DNA from: Colias croceus
Taxonomy: Eukaryota > Arthropoda > Insecta > Lepidoptera > Pieridae
Direction of reading: 5' to 3'
Length of the DNA: 64,000 nucleotides
Assembly (NCBI RefSeq): GCF_905220415.1
Contig: NC_059537.1
Location: forward strand, 1,364,001 to 1,428,000
Position 1 is the stretch's first letter, and each line of letters begins with the position of its first letter. Of this stretch, positions 51,808 through 63,700 are shown piece by piece. The notes under the pieces were generated by a model. The model saw only the letters and a list, made by a program, of their open reading frames with translations, was not told the origin of the DNA and made no database searches. A program made the translations under genes and the position numbers.

Positions 51808-54503
51808 GTACATACATTATTTTATCCTGAACTCAATGTCATTATCTACCGTTTTCCCGTTAATATTTAGAAGGTGATTAAAAACAGAAAAACATTTAAC
51901 GTTATTTTATGATTGGTTTCTTCTGATGCGTTATATCAACAGTCATTTATAGTTAAAGTGTTACGAGTTCTAGAACAATCGCTAAGTGGCATGTGCTATG
52001 TGCCGATTTGACCTCGCTTTTAGAAACAATTGTTTCGACTTTATTAAAGTTCGTCAGCTAAATATTTAACTAATAAACCGAACGACGAACGAATAAGCCT
52101 AGAACTTAAAAAATTTAAGACCAATAGCTTGACAATATGAACTATGTGTTCAAGGAACACACCTTTTCAGTATTTTAGGACTCATGGCTAGGTATATGAG
52201 CTTAAGTACTTATATGGCTAAGTATTGTAATGTTGCATAATATGAATGAATTTGTCGTACATTAGACTTATTCAGTCTTTTTTTTATTTAAATAAATTTG
52301 GAATTATTTATTTATATTTACTATAAAGTTTATATTGTAACATGAAAGTTGTGCTTCACCTATGACATGTCAAATCCACATGCAAAATCAAGTACTAATA
52401 TTCTGATGTATAACCTATATTCCTGTAAAATTTCATCATTATCCATCCAATAGTCATTTCATTTATAATTAAAAGACATTTAATTTTTATAAGAAGCAAC
52501 ATAACATGTACAAAATCCTGTTGAATAAAAAATTATTTTGTATTGTAAACTTAACATTTTAAAATAAATTGTTATACCTACTTGTACAATTTTATCTATG
52601 TAATATGTATGTATATTCAAAATTTCATAGTCTATACTAAAGAAAAAACAATATATCATCAATGTATGTGACATTTTTATTGATTTATATGTATGTTACA
52701 CTCAAACACCAAAAATGTTAATTAAGGTAGCAAATATCTCACAGTCACAGAAAAAGTGCCCGTAATTCACTATTACACTCATATTCACATAAATTATACA
52801 CATATAGTAAGACATATTATATTGCAAATAATAAATTCTAAATGAGAGCAAACATTTATGCATTTCAATGACTATGTGAAACAACTTTTAAATGTACCTT
52901 CTTAAAATACAAAGGAACTTAGCTTTTTTTCAACAATTTAAAAGAAAAACCTACGTCTTTTCTTTGTCACTTAAAATGAAAAAAGTCATTTAGGTAAATT
53001 ATAAAACTAAATCCTTCTACTTCCAGACTACCTACAGCTTAGTTGCTGCCTTTTCTAATGCATACTTTATTTGAGTTGTGTGCATTTTATTTTAAATTTA
53101 TCATTATACGTTTTATATATAGTTGTGTGTCAGTTTTTATTTGGTATTTATGAATTGTTTTTTTTATGAAAAAGTATATTTGTGTCACTGATAAATACAC
53201 ACTAAATAATAAATATCTAACAAACGTTTTACAAAATATCAGACAAACTTTTTTATCAAAATAATGTTATTATCATATTATAGTCATTAAGAATTACGAT
53301 TAAATGCAAATCCTTATCAATATAACATCTTATTACAGAATTAGCTGATAAGCACCAATGGACAGCTTTAAAATACGCAACAAACTTTGAAGAATTCCTG
53401 AAATGTAAAGATAACGTAGATAGAATAGATGTCAATATAGTCCCACCTGAGGAATTTATAGAAAAATATGAGAAAATTTATAAACCTGTAGTCATAACGA
53501 ATGTGCAGACCAACTGGCGTGCTAATCACAAATGGACACTCGAACGACTTGCCAAAAAGTATAGAAACCAAAAATTTAAATGCGGTGAGGACAATGAGGG
53601 TTATAGTGTTAAGATGAAAATGAAGTATTATGTAGAGTATATGAGGACAACGACTGATGATAGTCCGCTTTATATTTTTGATAGCAGTTTTGGTGAACAT
53701 CCAAGGAGAAAGAAGCTTTTGGACGACTATGACATACCTATATATTTTAGGGATGATTTGTTTAAGTATTGCGGTGAGGAGAGAAGGCCACCGTATCGCT
53801 GGTTTGTAATGGGACCCCAGAGATCTGGAACAGGCATTCACATAGATCCCTTAGGTACCAGTGCATGGAATGCTCTAGTATTTGGTCACAAACGATGGTG
53901 CTTATTCCCTACTCAGACTCCTAGAGAATTGATTAAAGTAACTGGAGCAATGGGCGGCAAACAGAGGGACGAAGCTATAACTTGGTTCAAACTTATTTAT
54001 CCTAAAACTCAACTGGATACTTGGCCAAAGGAGTATGAACCTGTTAGTAACATTATTTTGGATAAAATTGATTTAATATATGCAGATATTATATTTAATG
54101 TGATTGTATGTTACAGGTTGAAATACTCCAAAAGCCTGGTGAGACAGTATTTGTTCCTGGAGGATGGTGGCATGTTGTGCTAAATATGGACGACACTGTA
54201 GCAGTGACGCAAAACTTCTGCAGTCGGACCAACTTCCCCATTGTCTGGCACAAGACTGTGAGAGGACGTCCCAAGTTATCAAAGAAATGGCTTAAAATGT
54301 TAGAAGCTAAAGAGCCAGAATTGTATAAAGTTGCAAGCAGTGTGGACGTTAGTCAGGGTACAGGAGTGGCCTCCGATAGCTCTTCTAACAGTAGTTCCTC
54401 CAGCAGTGACAGCGACAGCTCCTCATCGAGCAGCTCCAATGAAGATGACAGTGGACAAGAAAGTATTACTGCTTCTAAAAAGAAGAGACGAAGGAAAATG
54501 TAA
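51735..54503 (+). CDS. JMJD6: JMJD6, JmjC-domain arginine demethylase / lysyl hydroxylase
   Basis: A nuclear Fe(II)/2-oxoglutarate dioxygenase. The family hydroxylates lysines of splicing factors such as U2AF65 and is reported to demethylate histone arginines. Three exons give 387 residues (human 403). Landmarks: basic N-terminus KKRIKEIKRKARP; KWTLERLAKKYRNQKFKCGE; the iron triad H192 and D194 in GTGIHIDPLG and H278 in VPGGWWHVVLN; WHKTVRGRPKLS; and a C-terminal poly-Ser tract before a KKKRRRKM end, the usual JMJD6 tail. All key residues are present and there is no frameshift. The start at 51735 gives MESEYKLSHKTKKRIKE, a few residues longer than the human start. A polyadenylation signal AATAAA is at 54678. 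Confidence 0.97.
53339..54042 (+). CDS. JMJD6: JMJD6 exon 2 (most of the JmjC domain)
   Basis: Acceptor ATTACAG. It encodes LADKHQWTALKYATNFEEFL through GEDNEGYSVKMKMKYYVEYM, PPYRWFVMGPQRSGTGIHID and TQLDTWPKEYEP. It holds two of the three iron ligands. The donor is the less usual GTTAGT; reading through it adds a non-homologous tail, so this splice is needed. Confidence 0.95.
54117..54503 (+). CDS. JMJD6: JMJD6 exon 3 (third iron ligand, Ser-rich tail)
   Basis: Acceptor TGTTACAG. It starts VEILQKPGETVFVPGGWWHV, then FCSRTNFPIVWHKTVRGRPK, a Ser/Asp run at about residues 343-366, and a basic end before TAA. Intron 2 is only 74 bp. Confidence 0.95.
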   Translation, partial: VEILQKPGETVFVPGGWWHVVLNMDDTVAVTQNFCSRTNFPIVWHKTVRGRPKLSKKWLKMLEAKEPELYKVASSVDVSQGTGVASDSSSNSSSSSSDSDSSSSSSSNEDDSGQESITASKKKRRRKM

Positions 54504-54677
54504 AGAGAATTAGGATAAATGTAGTATTTTTTATCAACCGCACCAACTGAAAATTCTAAAGAGTATACAATAATTTATAGTTTAAGCTGGAGCTTTTGTA
54601 TTACTAGACGTAATTATTTAATTTTTACTTGTTTATTTTTCTTAATGAGTGTTTTTGTTACACAAAACATCAAATAT

Positions 54678-54683
54678 AATAAA
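54678..54683 (+). terminator. JMJD6 polyadenylation signal AATAAA
   Basis: Canonical hexamer 175 bp after the JMJD6 stop codon. Further candidates follow at about 54836 and 54872. Confidence 0.6.
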
Positions 54684-55298
54684 TGAAGTTTAGTATTTGC
54701 AAATATGTTTTTTATTGTTAGCTATATAAAAAAAATGTTTGATGCAGAACTAGCCAAGACCTAGTGAAAGTTTTAGCTATAAAATATACCCGGTTAACAC
54801 AGGCTTAGTTACTATATACCTAAATTAATAATACAATAAAAATACTCTTTAGTTTACAATGTTTATTGCATAAATAAAGTGTAATCATATTTAATTAAAA
54901 ATAAGGTTCCAAAAGAGAATTATTATTATTTTTATAGCCAATATATTGATCAACTACACAACTGACTACCCCACAGAACAGGTACCCAATTTTGATGATT
55001 CTAAGAAAATCTGAAGCCCCTAGTACATAATGGCCCATGCTGATCCATTGCAGGCCATTGCCATTGTGTACACGGGGCAATGGTATATGATGGCGGGCAA
55101 TGGTCTGTCGTGGCGCGCAATCGGGGAGTTGTCGGTTTTTTGGGCACACTTCAAAGGAATCGTGGCGTAGCGTGGCCTGCGGTGTTCACACAATAGGCCG
55201 TTCGTGACCGACCGCTGACCGGATTAGAGCACTTTTTTGTTGCGTACTAGAACTATAATTTTATTTTTATATTAAAATATAGTATTTGATCGCCTAAA

Positions 55299-55370
55299 AT
55301 GTCAGTATCGTGGAGCAATGAAGAAACTTTCAGGTTTATTGATTTATATCAATCTGAGACCTTTGCGTAA
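55299..55370 (+). pseudogene. MADF-domain start, truncated (23 codons)
   Basis: MSVSWSNEETFRFIDLYQSE then TFA and a stop. W-S-x-E-x-T-x-x-F-I-x-L-Y opens MADF/Myb-like proteins, which accompany PIF/Harbinger transposases. Upstream (about 55030-55200) lie repeats such as GGCCATTGCCATTG and GGGCAATGGT that look like a transposon end. Probably the remnant of a Harbinger-type element between JMJD6 and U2SURP. Confidence 0.5.
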
Positions 55371-56261
55371 ATAAATATGAAGTTTTGTGGATTCTTATTT
55401 GATATGCGTGTTTTTTTTTTTTTTTTTTGATAAAACCAAAAGCATAAATGAAACACATTTAAAGTGAATCAACGTAATCAAACCAATGTTCAATGAATGA
55501 AAAACTTACAATTTACTTTACTAACACATTTATATTATTTAATAAATATTATTTGTAGGGAACTTCAATGAATATAATTTCTGACCCTCCGTATTAGGAG
55601 CCGTCTACCGCAGTAATAGGCTCTGACCATAACCATACCCTCCGTATTAGGGATATTTAATTTTTTTTTTTTAATATATTATCATGAAAATAAACATAGA
55701 CACAACAGCAATACAAAATTTAAGTTCCACTTTTAACGATAAAGTGGTTTGGCACCTTTAAAAATAAATACTTACATATGCTTATCTTTGTTACTTACTT
55801 TCAAATGTTGTGAAATACCTCCGTATTAGGTGCTTTTACCTTGGCCGAATTTTTTCGAATTTTCTGAGAAAAGAGAAACGAAACAGCTCATGTTGTGATT
55901 ATAAATTTCGAACACAAACCTAACTATTAAATCGTCACACAGAAACCTAACTATTATTACATTAAGGTTCAAATTTATGACTATCAAAAATTAACGCCCT
56001 CTTTTGTCGTTGTTGTTGTTGTTGTTGTTGTTTATAATTTATTTAATATGGACCACGAAATTTATAATCATGAATTATTTTTGACGACTGCACGCCGTAA
56101 CTGCACGCGTGCAAAGTTTTTTGACTTGACCTTGAAAACACGAGGCGTTGGTCGGCGGTCGCGCGCGGCGTATGTATGTATGTACATAATATGCCGTGCG
56201 TGATACGTGAATGGTATCGGCAAAAATTAAACAAGCAGAAACATCTGCCGGGATGCGAGAC

Positions 56262-56787
56262 ATTGGGCGTTTTTCCATTACCCGGCCCGGCTCCGGCACG
56301 GCAACGACATTGTCGGGGACCGCTACCGGCACCGGGACTTCGTTTTTCCATTGCGCCGGTTTACGCCCGGTGAGTAATGAAAAGTTAAAAAAGGACCCTA
56401 GAAAATTCTTCAACTATTTTCGCATGACCGAAGAAACATTTAACTATTTGTTGGAGAAAAGCAATGAGAAAAGCGAACAAAAAACCAAATACGAGTCCCT
56501 CCGCTCCACGCCCTCCTACCCGCCCCGCGCAGTTACACACTCACACGGCTACAATTCATATAAATATGCAATACATATGCAATTTTGCCGGACCGGCACA
56601 AGTGGGAAGCTTGCTACCCCGGCGACGGCGACGGCGCCGGCAGGACTCAATGCCGTGCCGGCGCCGGCGCCGGTAAGTGAAAAAGCGAGCCATATATTTT
56701 CATACATTTTTGCTTCCCCGGCAACGGCACGGCGCCGGCGCCGGTGCCTGTGCCGGTGCCGGGCCGGGTAATGGAAAAACGCCCAAT
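56262..56787 (+). mobile_element. Harbinger-like element with 30-bp perfect terminal inverted repeats
   Basis: Ends at 56262-56291 and 56758-56787 are exact inverted copies beginning ATTGGGCGTTTTTCCATTAC. Subterminal DNA is dense in CCGGCGCCGG-type repeats, and a second partial copy of the end occurs near 56340. The interior plus-strand frame (about 56370-56480) reads KLKKDPRK then FFNYFRMTEETFNYLLEK, which resembles the N-terminal helix of HARBI1-like nucleases; the rest of the nuclease is missing. No target duplication could be confirmed. GC content is far above the surroundings. Confidence 0.75.
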
Positions 56788-57561
56788 CGGTGTGCGAGGC
56801 TAGCGAAGACGGGGGGCGATGCGCGTGCGCAGCGAGAGATTGTACGTATGCGTATATGTATCATTATTTTGTCGCTGTTGTACCGCGTCGCCCGTGTGCT
56901 CTGCGCTCTCCTCGTTGCCGCCGTTCGCGTGTCGGTGTGGGGTTGGTGTTTGGTGGTGAGTCTGACAGAGTTGTAGAGTAGTAGTGTTAGTTCTATAAAA
57001 TAATAAAGACCAAAGATGATATTGTCAAAGCGTTGTGCAAACGGCGCGATACAGTTTTTAATCTTTAGTATTTTATGGAACTCTTCAAATCAGATCATCA
57101 GTGTTTAATAGTGGTAGTAGTAGTTAGAAGAAGTAGTAGTAGCTGTAGTAACATTGCGTCTGCCGACGGTTTGATAGATTGTCAGTTTCGTAGATTGTAT
57201 TTTATATTTGTAGTGTAATAAATATTACGCATCTTGATACACTCTCGGAGCGCAGACCGTGAAAAATATACGACTATTGAACGGCAGTATAAAAATTTTT
57301 AATGCTCACATCGCACACGTTTGTGATGTACCAATGGGCTTTTATCAGATGTTTATATGTGTGTGTGTGAAACACACATATTCCAAAACTTGGTCGCAAT
57401 TTTCGATCCTTCCACTCTCCGTGCGTAGATTGATTGTTAAAAGTTGACCGATATTAAAATTATTATTAAAATCTATCAGTGAGTATGGATGGATGAATGG
57501 ATATTGGACATATTAATATAAGTACAAAAAAATAAAACAAAAAGGTTCCGTCATTATGCAC

Positions 57562-57567
57562 TTTATT
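57562..57567 (-). terminator. U2SURP polyadenylation signal AATAAA
   Basis: TTTATT on the plus strand gives AATAAA on the minus strand 22 bp after the U2SURP stop codon. It is very close to the stop, so a longer 3' UTR with a later signal is also possible. Confidence 0.5.
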
Positions 57568-57588
57568 ATATATTACAAGTCACAAACA

Positions 57589-57796
57589 TCAGTATTTATA
57601 TTTGGCGTGTTTCGAATGCTTCCGATGGTGTGCGGGGGGCGTGGCTGGGGACCGTCTTCGTCTCTCTCTCTCCCGTTCGCGTTCCCTATCTCTCTCTCTT
57701 TCCCTCTCCCTATCGCGCTCTCTGTCCCGCTCTCTATCTCGAGATCTGTCCAACTCTCTCTCTCGCGATCTTGATCTTGAACGCGATTTCCGTTCA
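57589..57796 (-). CDS. U2SURP: U2SURP last exon (RE/RD/RS tail)
   Basis: Acceptor ATTTTCAG. It encodes ERKSRSRSRSRERELDRSRD followed by a long alternating Arg-Glu/Asp run, then RRRRSPATPPAHHRKHSKH and AKYKY before TGA. The DNA is a CTCTCT-type near-microsatellite, so length may vary between individuals. Confidence 0.93.
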
Positions 57797-60700
57797 CTGA
57801 AAATAAGAAACAATTATTAGTTGTCTATTAGAATAAAAATAATTTTACTTTTAAAAAAAGTATCATTTTATTTATTTTTACGATCTATTTGAACGAAAGT
57901 TTCGTGAAAACTAAAGCAATTGGAGAAAGCAATAATAATAAATTCGGAAAGCAGTATCTACGATTCGCACACAAACAAATAACGTTGTTTTTATACGTAT
58001 ACTAATGACTAACCCGTAGCGCACACGCTTGAGCGGCGACGGCGAGGGCTCGCGCGACTTCTTGGACTTCTTGCTGCAGCTGGATACTGCGTCTTCGTCG
58101 GGGGAGCGACGCCGCGGGGATAATACTTCGGTTTCTTTCAGCTCTTTCATCTCGCGGAGCGCCTGCAATGGTTGAAATATATTAGATCTAGATTTCTGCT
58201 GGCGCGTGCTACTCTATACCGCACCCTTTTTCAGCTGTGCAATGTATATTTGTGGAGCAACACAGGACATTTCACTTGCGCGATTCTGAGAGAAGTGTCG
58301 CTACATATCTCACATGATGTAGTTTATTTTATTGTGTATAGGTTAACAAAAGCGGATTAGGCAAAAATGGAAACTCTTTTTTGTTTATGAGGCTTGAATT
58401 TTCAAAAACAATTCGATATAAATTCTCCATCCAGCAAGCATATGTAGAGTAATATCGCGTAGAGTTTCACGAGATAGAGTGCGCTCTTCAACTCGTCAGC
58501 AAGCATTTATAGAGTGATATCACGTAGAGTTTTACGCGATAGAGTGCGCTCTACATCTCTATGTGTAGAGTATATACATTATACCTTCTTGATAAGTTTC
58601 CTCTTGTAGTGCTGTATCTGCTGTTGCGGCGCTAACGCAGCGCGTTGAGCGCACGCACCTCTATGTCTCTCAGAGTTTCACGAGATAGAGTGCGCTCTAT
58701 ATCTCTCTCTACATCTCTCCAGTAAGCATGTGTAGAGTGTATAACGTAGACGTAGAGTTTCGATAGAGCGCTCTCTATGTAGAGTGTATACCTTCTTGAT
58801 AAGTTTCCTCCTGTAGTGCTGTATCTGCTGTTGCGGCGCCAACGCAGCGCGCCGGGCCCGCGCGCCGCTCTCCAGCTCGTCCGCGTACTTCAGCACGCGC
58901 ACCTCTATGTCGCGTAGAGTTTCACGCGATAGAGCGCTCTCTATGTAGAGTGTATACCTTCTTGATAAGTTTCCTCCTGTAGTGCTGTATCTGCTGTTGC
59001 GGCGCTAACGCAGCGCGTTGAGCGCACGCACCTCTATGTCTCTCAGAGTTTCACGAGATAGAGTGCGCTCTATATCTCTCTCTACATCTCTCCAGTAAGC
59101 ATGTGTAGAGTGTATAACGTAGACGTAGAGTTTCGATAGAGCGCTCTCTATGTAGAGTGTATACCTTCTTGATAAGTTTCCTCCTGTAGTGCTGTATCTG
59201 CTGTTGCGGCGCCAACGCAGCGCGCCGGGCCCGCGCGCCGCTCTCCAGCTCGTCCGCGTACTTCAGCACGCGCACCTCTATGTCGCGTAGAGTTTCACGC
59301 GATAGAGCGCTCTCTATGTAGAGTGTATACCTTCTTGATAAGTTTCCTCCTGTAGTGCTGTATCTGCTGTTGCGGCGCCAACGCAGCGCGCCGGGCCCGC
59401 GCGCCGCTCTCCAGCTCGTCCGCGTACTTCAGCACGCGCACCTCTATGTCGCGTAGAGTTTCGCGCGATAGAGTGCGCTCTTCGGAACGCGCTTGAGGGG
59501 AATCCGTCCTGCAGATATAAACGAGAGAAGGTTAGTCGTAGAAAATTACAAAAAATCACAACCAAAATTATTTCCCAAGAAATAGACTGCTGGCGCAGAT
59601 ATAACTGAACGAAGCACAGTGCATTTTTTCATTGTCAAAGTATTATCGAAAATGTCCTTCAATATTATTTCAATAAGGACCATGTGGCCCTAACATATAC
59701 AAAAAAAACAGAGACAGAGCATCAGGCTACGACATTGTTCTATAAAGAACACAAAGGTTACCCAACAATTACTTGGTTACAAAAATAAATTTAATGGTCC
59801 TTTTCACCTATGATGATTCCTGTGACACTTCATTGTGTTCCGAATTAAGTATTTTATGTTTAAAAAGCAAAAATAATTTTAATGCATAATATTTTTATTT
59901 TAAGGCGGCATTATTACCAAAAATATAAAAATGAAACATGTTAAGCTACTAAAACAAAAACAGTATTGTTTAGTTTAATATAACGAAAAATAAAATAAAA
60001 TTAAACAAAAAAATAATACCTACGCAATTCGTGTACATGAAATGGGACGTTGAAAAATTATACAGTTGGAAAATCATATAATCGACGCCCATCTTGTGAT
60101 CGTTTGTCAATCGCGTCAATCGTCTGTACGAGTCCGTCAGCTTTGTATACAAGTTGCATTTTTATATTGATACTTTACGTGGTATTCTGTTATTATTACT
60201 AATTATTACTAACTAGCTTTCCGCCTGCGGCTTCGCCCGCGTTTTCAAAGAAAAACCCGCATAGTTCCCGTTCCCGTGGGATTTCCTGGATAAAACCTAG
60301 CCTATGTTGCTCAGTGAAGCTTTCTAATTGTGAAAGAATTTTTGAAATCGGTCCAGTAGTTTATGCGTGAAAACCATACATACATACATACATAATTACA
60401 AACCTTTTCTCTTTATAATATTAGTATATTATTACCGCGAAGCGCGTCGAACGCGGCAACTGATACACAAAAATAATCCTTATGGCACGATTCTGTATTC
60501 ACGCGCGATGACTTATAGCGTATTTCATGTATAACTTAGGTGTTTCTACACCGATTTACATTATTCTTTTTTTATTGAATACCTATTCAATACAATAATG
60601 TAAATTTAAGAACATTTGTGTCGTACATGATTTCTATGTAGCTTTAACCATTGAGGCTGCACACGCGACGGAAGCTTAAAAAATGGAGTAACTTCTCCCA

Positions 60701-63700
60701 TTTTCCCAATATTTCCCTTCACTGCTCTGCTCATATTGATCGTAGCGTAATAAAATGTATACTATAACCTGCCCAGGAGTATGAAGAATAATTGTCCCAA
60801 ATTTCGTTAAAATCCGTCGTGTAGTTTTTGTTTCTATAACGAATATACAGACAGACAGACAGACAGACAGACAAAAATTTTACTGATTGCATTTTTGGCA
60901 TCAGTAGCGATCCCTTATCACCCCTTCATAGTTTTTTTTTTATATATTTCATGTACAGAATTGGCCTCTCTACAGATTTATTATAAGTATAGATATAGAT
61001 TGTTATTGTTCACTTTTTGTCGCTGTTGTTTGCTAAGATTCCTTAGTTAATTATTGGCGAAAAGCCGAAATAACTAATTTTGGCCCTTTATTCAAATCGA
61101 TTTCATTTCCATATAAAATATTATCGATTATTGGAAACAATTGATACGATTTCAGTAAAGGCAATCTCTACACGTGTCAACAATCGATATGTCACAGGAA
61201 TCATCTTAGGTGAAAAGGACTACAGTAAGCTTGAGCAACGGGCAACGGTCGGCGAGTCGTGCGCACGCGCTGCTTTATGTTCGCCGTCCGTTATTGTCCA
61301 AACATTGATCGTGGCGCCGTCATACTCTTCTTTTGTTTTTACACTCACCCATCAGGCTGCGCATGCACGGGCGTGGTGGACGCGTCGTCGCTGGGCGGCG
61401 CGGGCTCCACGCTCTCCCAGCGCGAGGGCACGAAGCCCGCCGCGGCGGGCCCCTCGCCGCCCGACCCCGACCCGGAGCCCGCCGCCGACCCGTCAGCTTC
61501 CAGGGGCACGCCGTCTATGTCCTCGTCCACTGTAAATATTCATAACTTTAGTGGACAGATACGAAATATTTGGGACACCACTCTATTACGGAAACTAAAT
61601 TTTTATGGTATTAAAGGTTTATCTGAGGACCTCATAGCTTCATATCTTCAGAACAGGGTACAAACCGTTGTTGTTAATGGAGAGAAATCTCGCGGTGCGC
61701 CAATTAACATAGGTGTTCCGCAGGGATCTATCTTAGGACCGTTTTTGTTCTTAGTATATATTAATGACCTACCTTATTATTTGCAGGATATGTGTGAAAT
61801 AGTACTGTTTGCAGATGATACCTCATTAATATTTAATGTGGATAGACATGACTCAAACGTTGACGAAGTAAACTCTGCTCTTTTACGCATATCCAATTGG
61901 TTCACTGCTAATAATTTATTATTAAATGCAAAAAAAACAAATTGTGTAGAATTTATCCTTCCAAATGTAAAAAAGGTGAAAAGGGATATTATTTTAAACG
62001 GGGAGGTATTATACCCTGTGGATTCTACTGTTTTTCTTGGATTGACACTAGATGAGAAGTTACAATGGGGGGCCCATGTTGCCGCCACCGCTGCTAAGCT
62101 TAGTTCAGCTGCATATGCAGTTCGAAGAATAAGGCATCTCACCGATGTAGACACGGCTAGATTGGTTTATTTTAGCTACTTTCATAGCATTATGTCCTAT
62201 GGAATTCTGCTATGGGGCAGGGCTGCAGATATTGAAACTATATTTATATTACAGAAAAGAGCCATACGCTCTATATAATATAATTTACGTGCTAGGGACT
62301 CACTAAGAGATCTCTTTAAGAATACTGGTATCCTCACTGTACCATCACAGTATATATTTAATAATATTTTATATGTACACAAAAACGCAGACTTACACGC
62401 AAGAGTAGGAGATAGACACTGTTATGGCACAAGGAACAGAAATAAAATTGAAATGCCATTTTACCGGTTAGCTAAAGTTAAAAATTCATTTATGGGTCAA
62501 GGTATACTTTTTTACAACAAAATTCCTCATAGTATTAAAGAGTTTAGTAGTGCTAAATTTAAGAATTATGTAAAAAACGTCTTAGTTCAGAGAGCCTATT
62601 ACAGCATTAAGGAATATATGGAAGATAAAAACCCATGGAGGGTTGTCGCGTGAGAACCGCAGGACAGTTCTTTGGCATATTATGATAATATATACGTACG
62701 GTTACTTACATATTTTGTAAAATTAAATTGTAATACTGAAATGAATTAAAAGAGCAACTATGGAGTTTCTTGCCGATTCTTCTCCATAGATACTGCTTTC
62801 CGAAAAATATGTATTGACGTTTCAAAAGTGCTTCTCGAAGAAGTCTAATTGAATAAATAAATGTTTGAGTTTGAGTTTGAGTTTTGACACAGGGTAGATG
62901 GATAAAGACATTTGGAGCACAGGAAAAATTACTTTCAATGAAACTGTAACCCACAAAACTGATAGATAGTGGAGTATAAAAATGTTATGCAAAATAATAA
63001 ACAAACAAAATAAATAAATAAAAGAGTGCTAGGTATTTGATTTATAGGATCCGCCTCGAAGGACCATTTCATTCTAATATCTGCAACATACTTCCGAGTA
63101 GAAAATAAACGCATAAGTTTTTTTTTTGCATTATTTTATTAATTATAGAGCAAAAATTGTCAATCACCACACTAACCTGGCACACCGTCAATATCGTCCA
63201 GTCTTACTGGACCCCGTTGTGACGCAAGCCGTCTCAACGCAGCCCCGTCCAGCGGCCCCGACCCCTCGGACGCCGCGGACCCCTCCGAGCGGGGCGACGC
63301 TGACCCCGAGCGGGACCCCTCCCATTGCCGGGATTCCACTGTTTCGCTCGCTGCACCGCCCTCCTGTAGAAATACAAGTAAAATCGGTTAAGGAACTATA
63401 GACAGAGAGACAAAAATTTAGTTTTACTGCCGAAAGATCTAATAGCAACGTTATACATATAGAGGTGTTTATGCGTTGATTGTGTGCATTGAAATAAATG
63501 TATTTTTTGTTTACTTTCTCATCTCACTATCATTTTCATGTAACAAAAAATATTTACCGTTTTAATAACGTTTACTATGCTTTATGACTTTTTTTGCTAT
63601 ACTTTACCAAAAAGATCTATGAACAATATCGCATCTTTTTCACAAAAACAACAAGTTGTTATCTCGTGAATTATACATTACGGTGTCCCTTTCAATCTGG

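Noticed and set aside
58678..59275. Two identical 74-codon minus-strand frames read as separate small genes
   Set aside because: They are copies of the U2SURP exon read through its donor; part of the tandem array.
63126..63401. Plus-strand Pro/Thr-rich frame
   Set aside because: Antisense of the U2SURP exon at 63177-63363.
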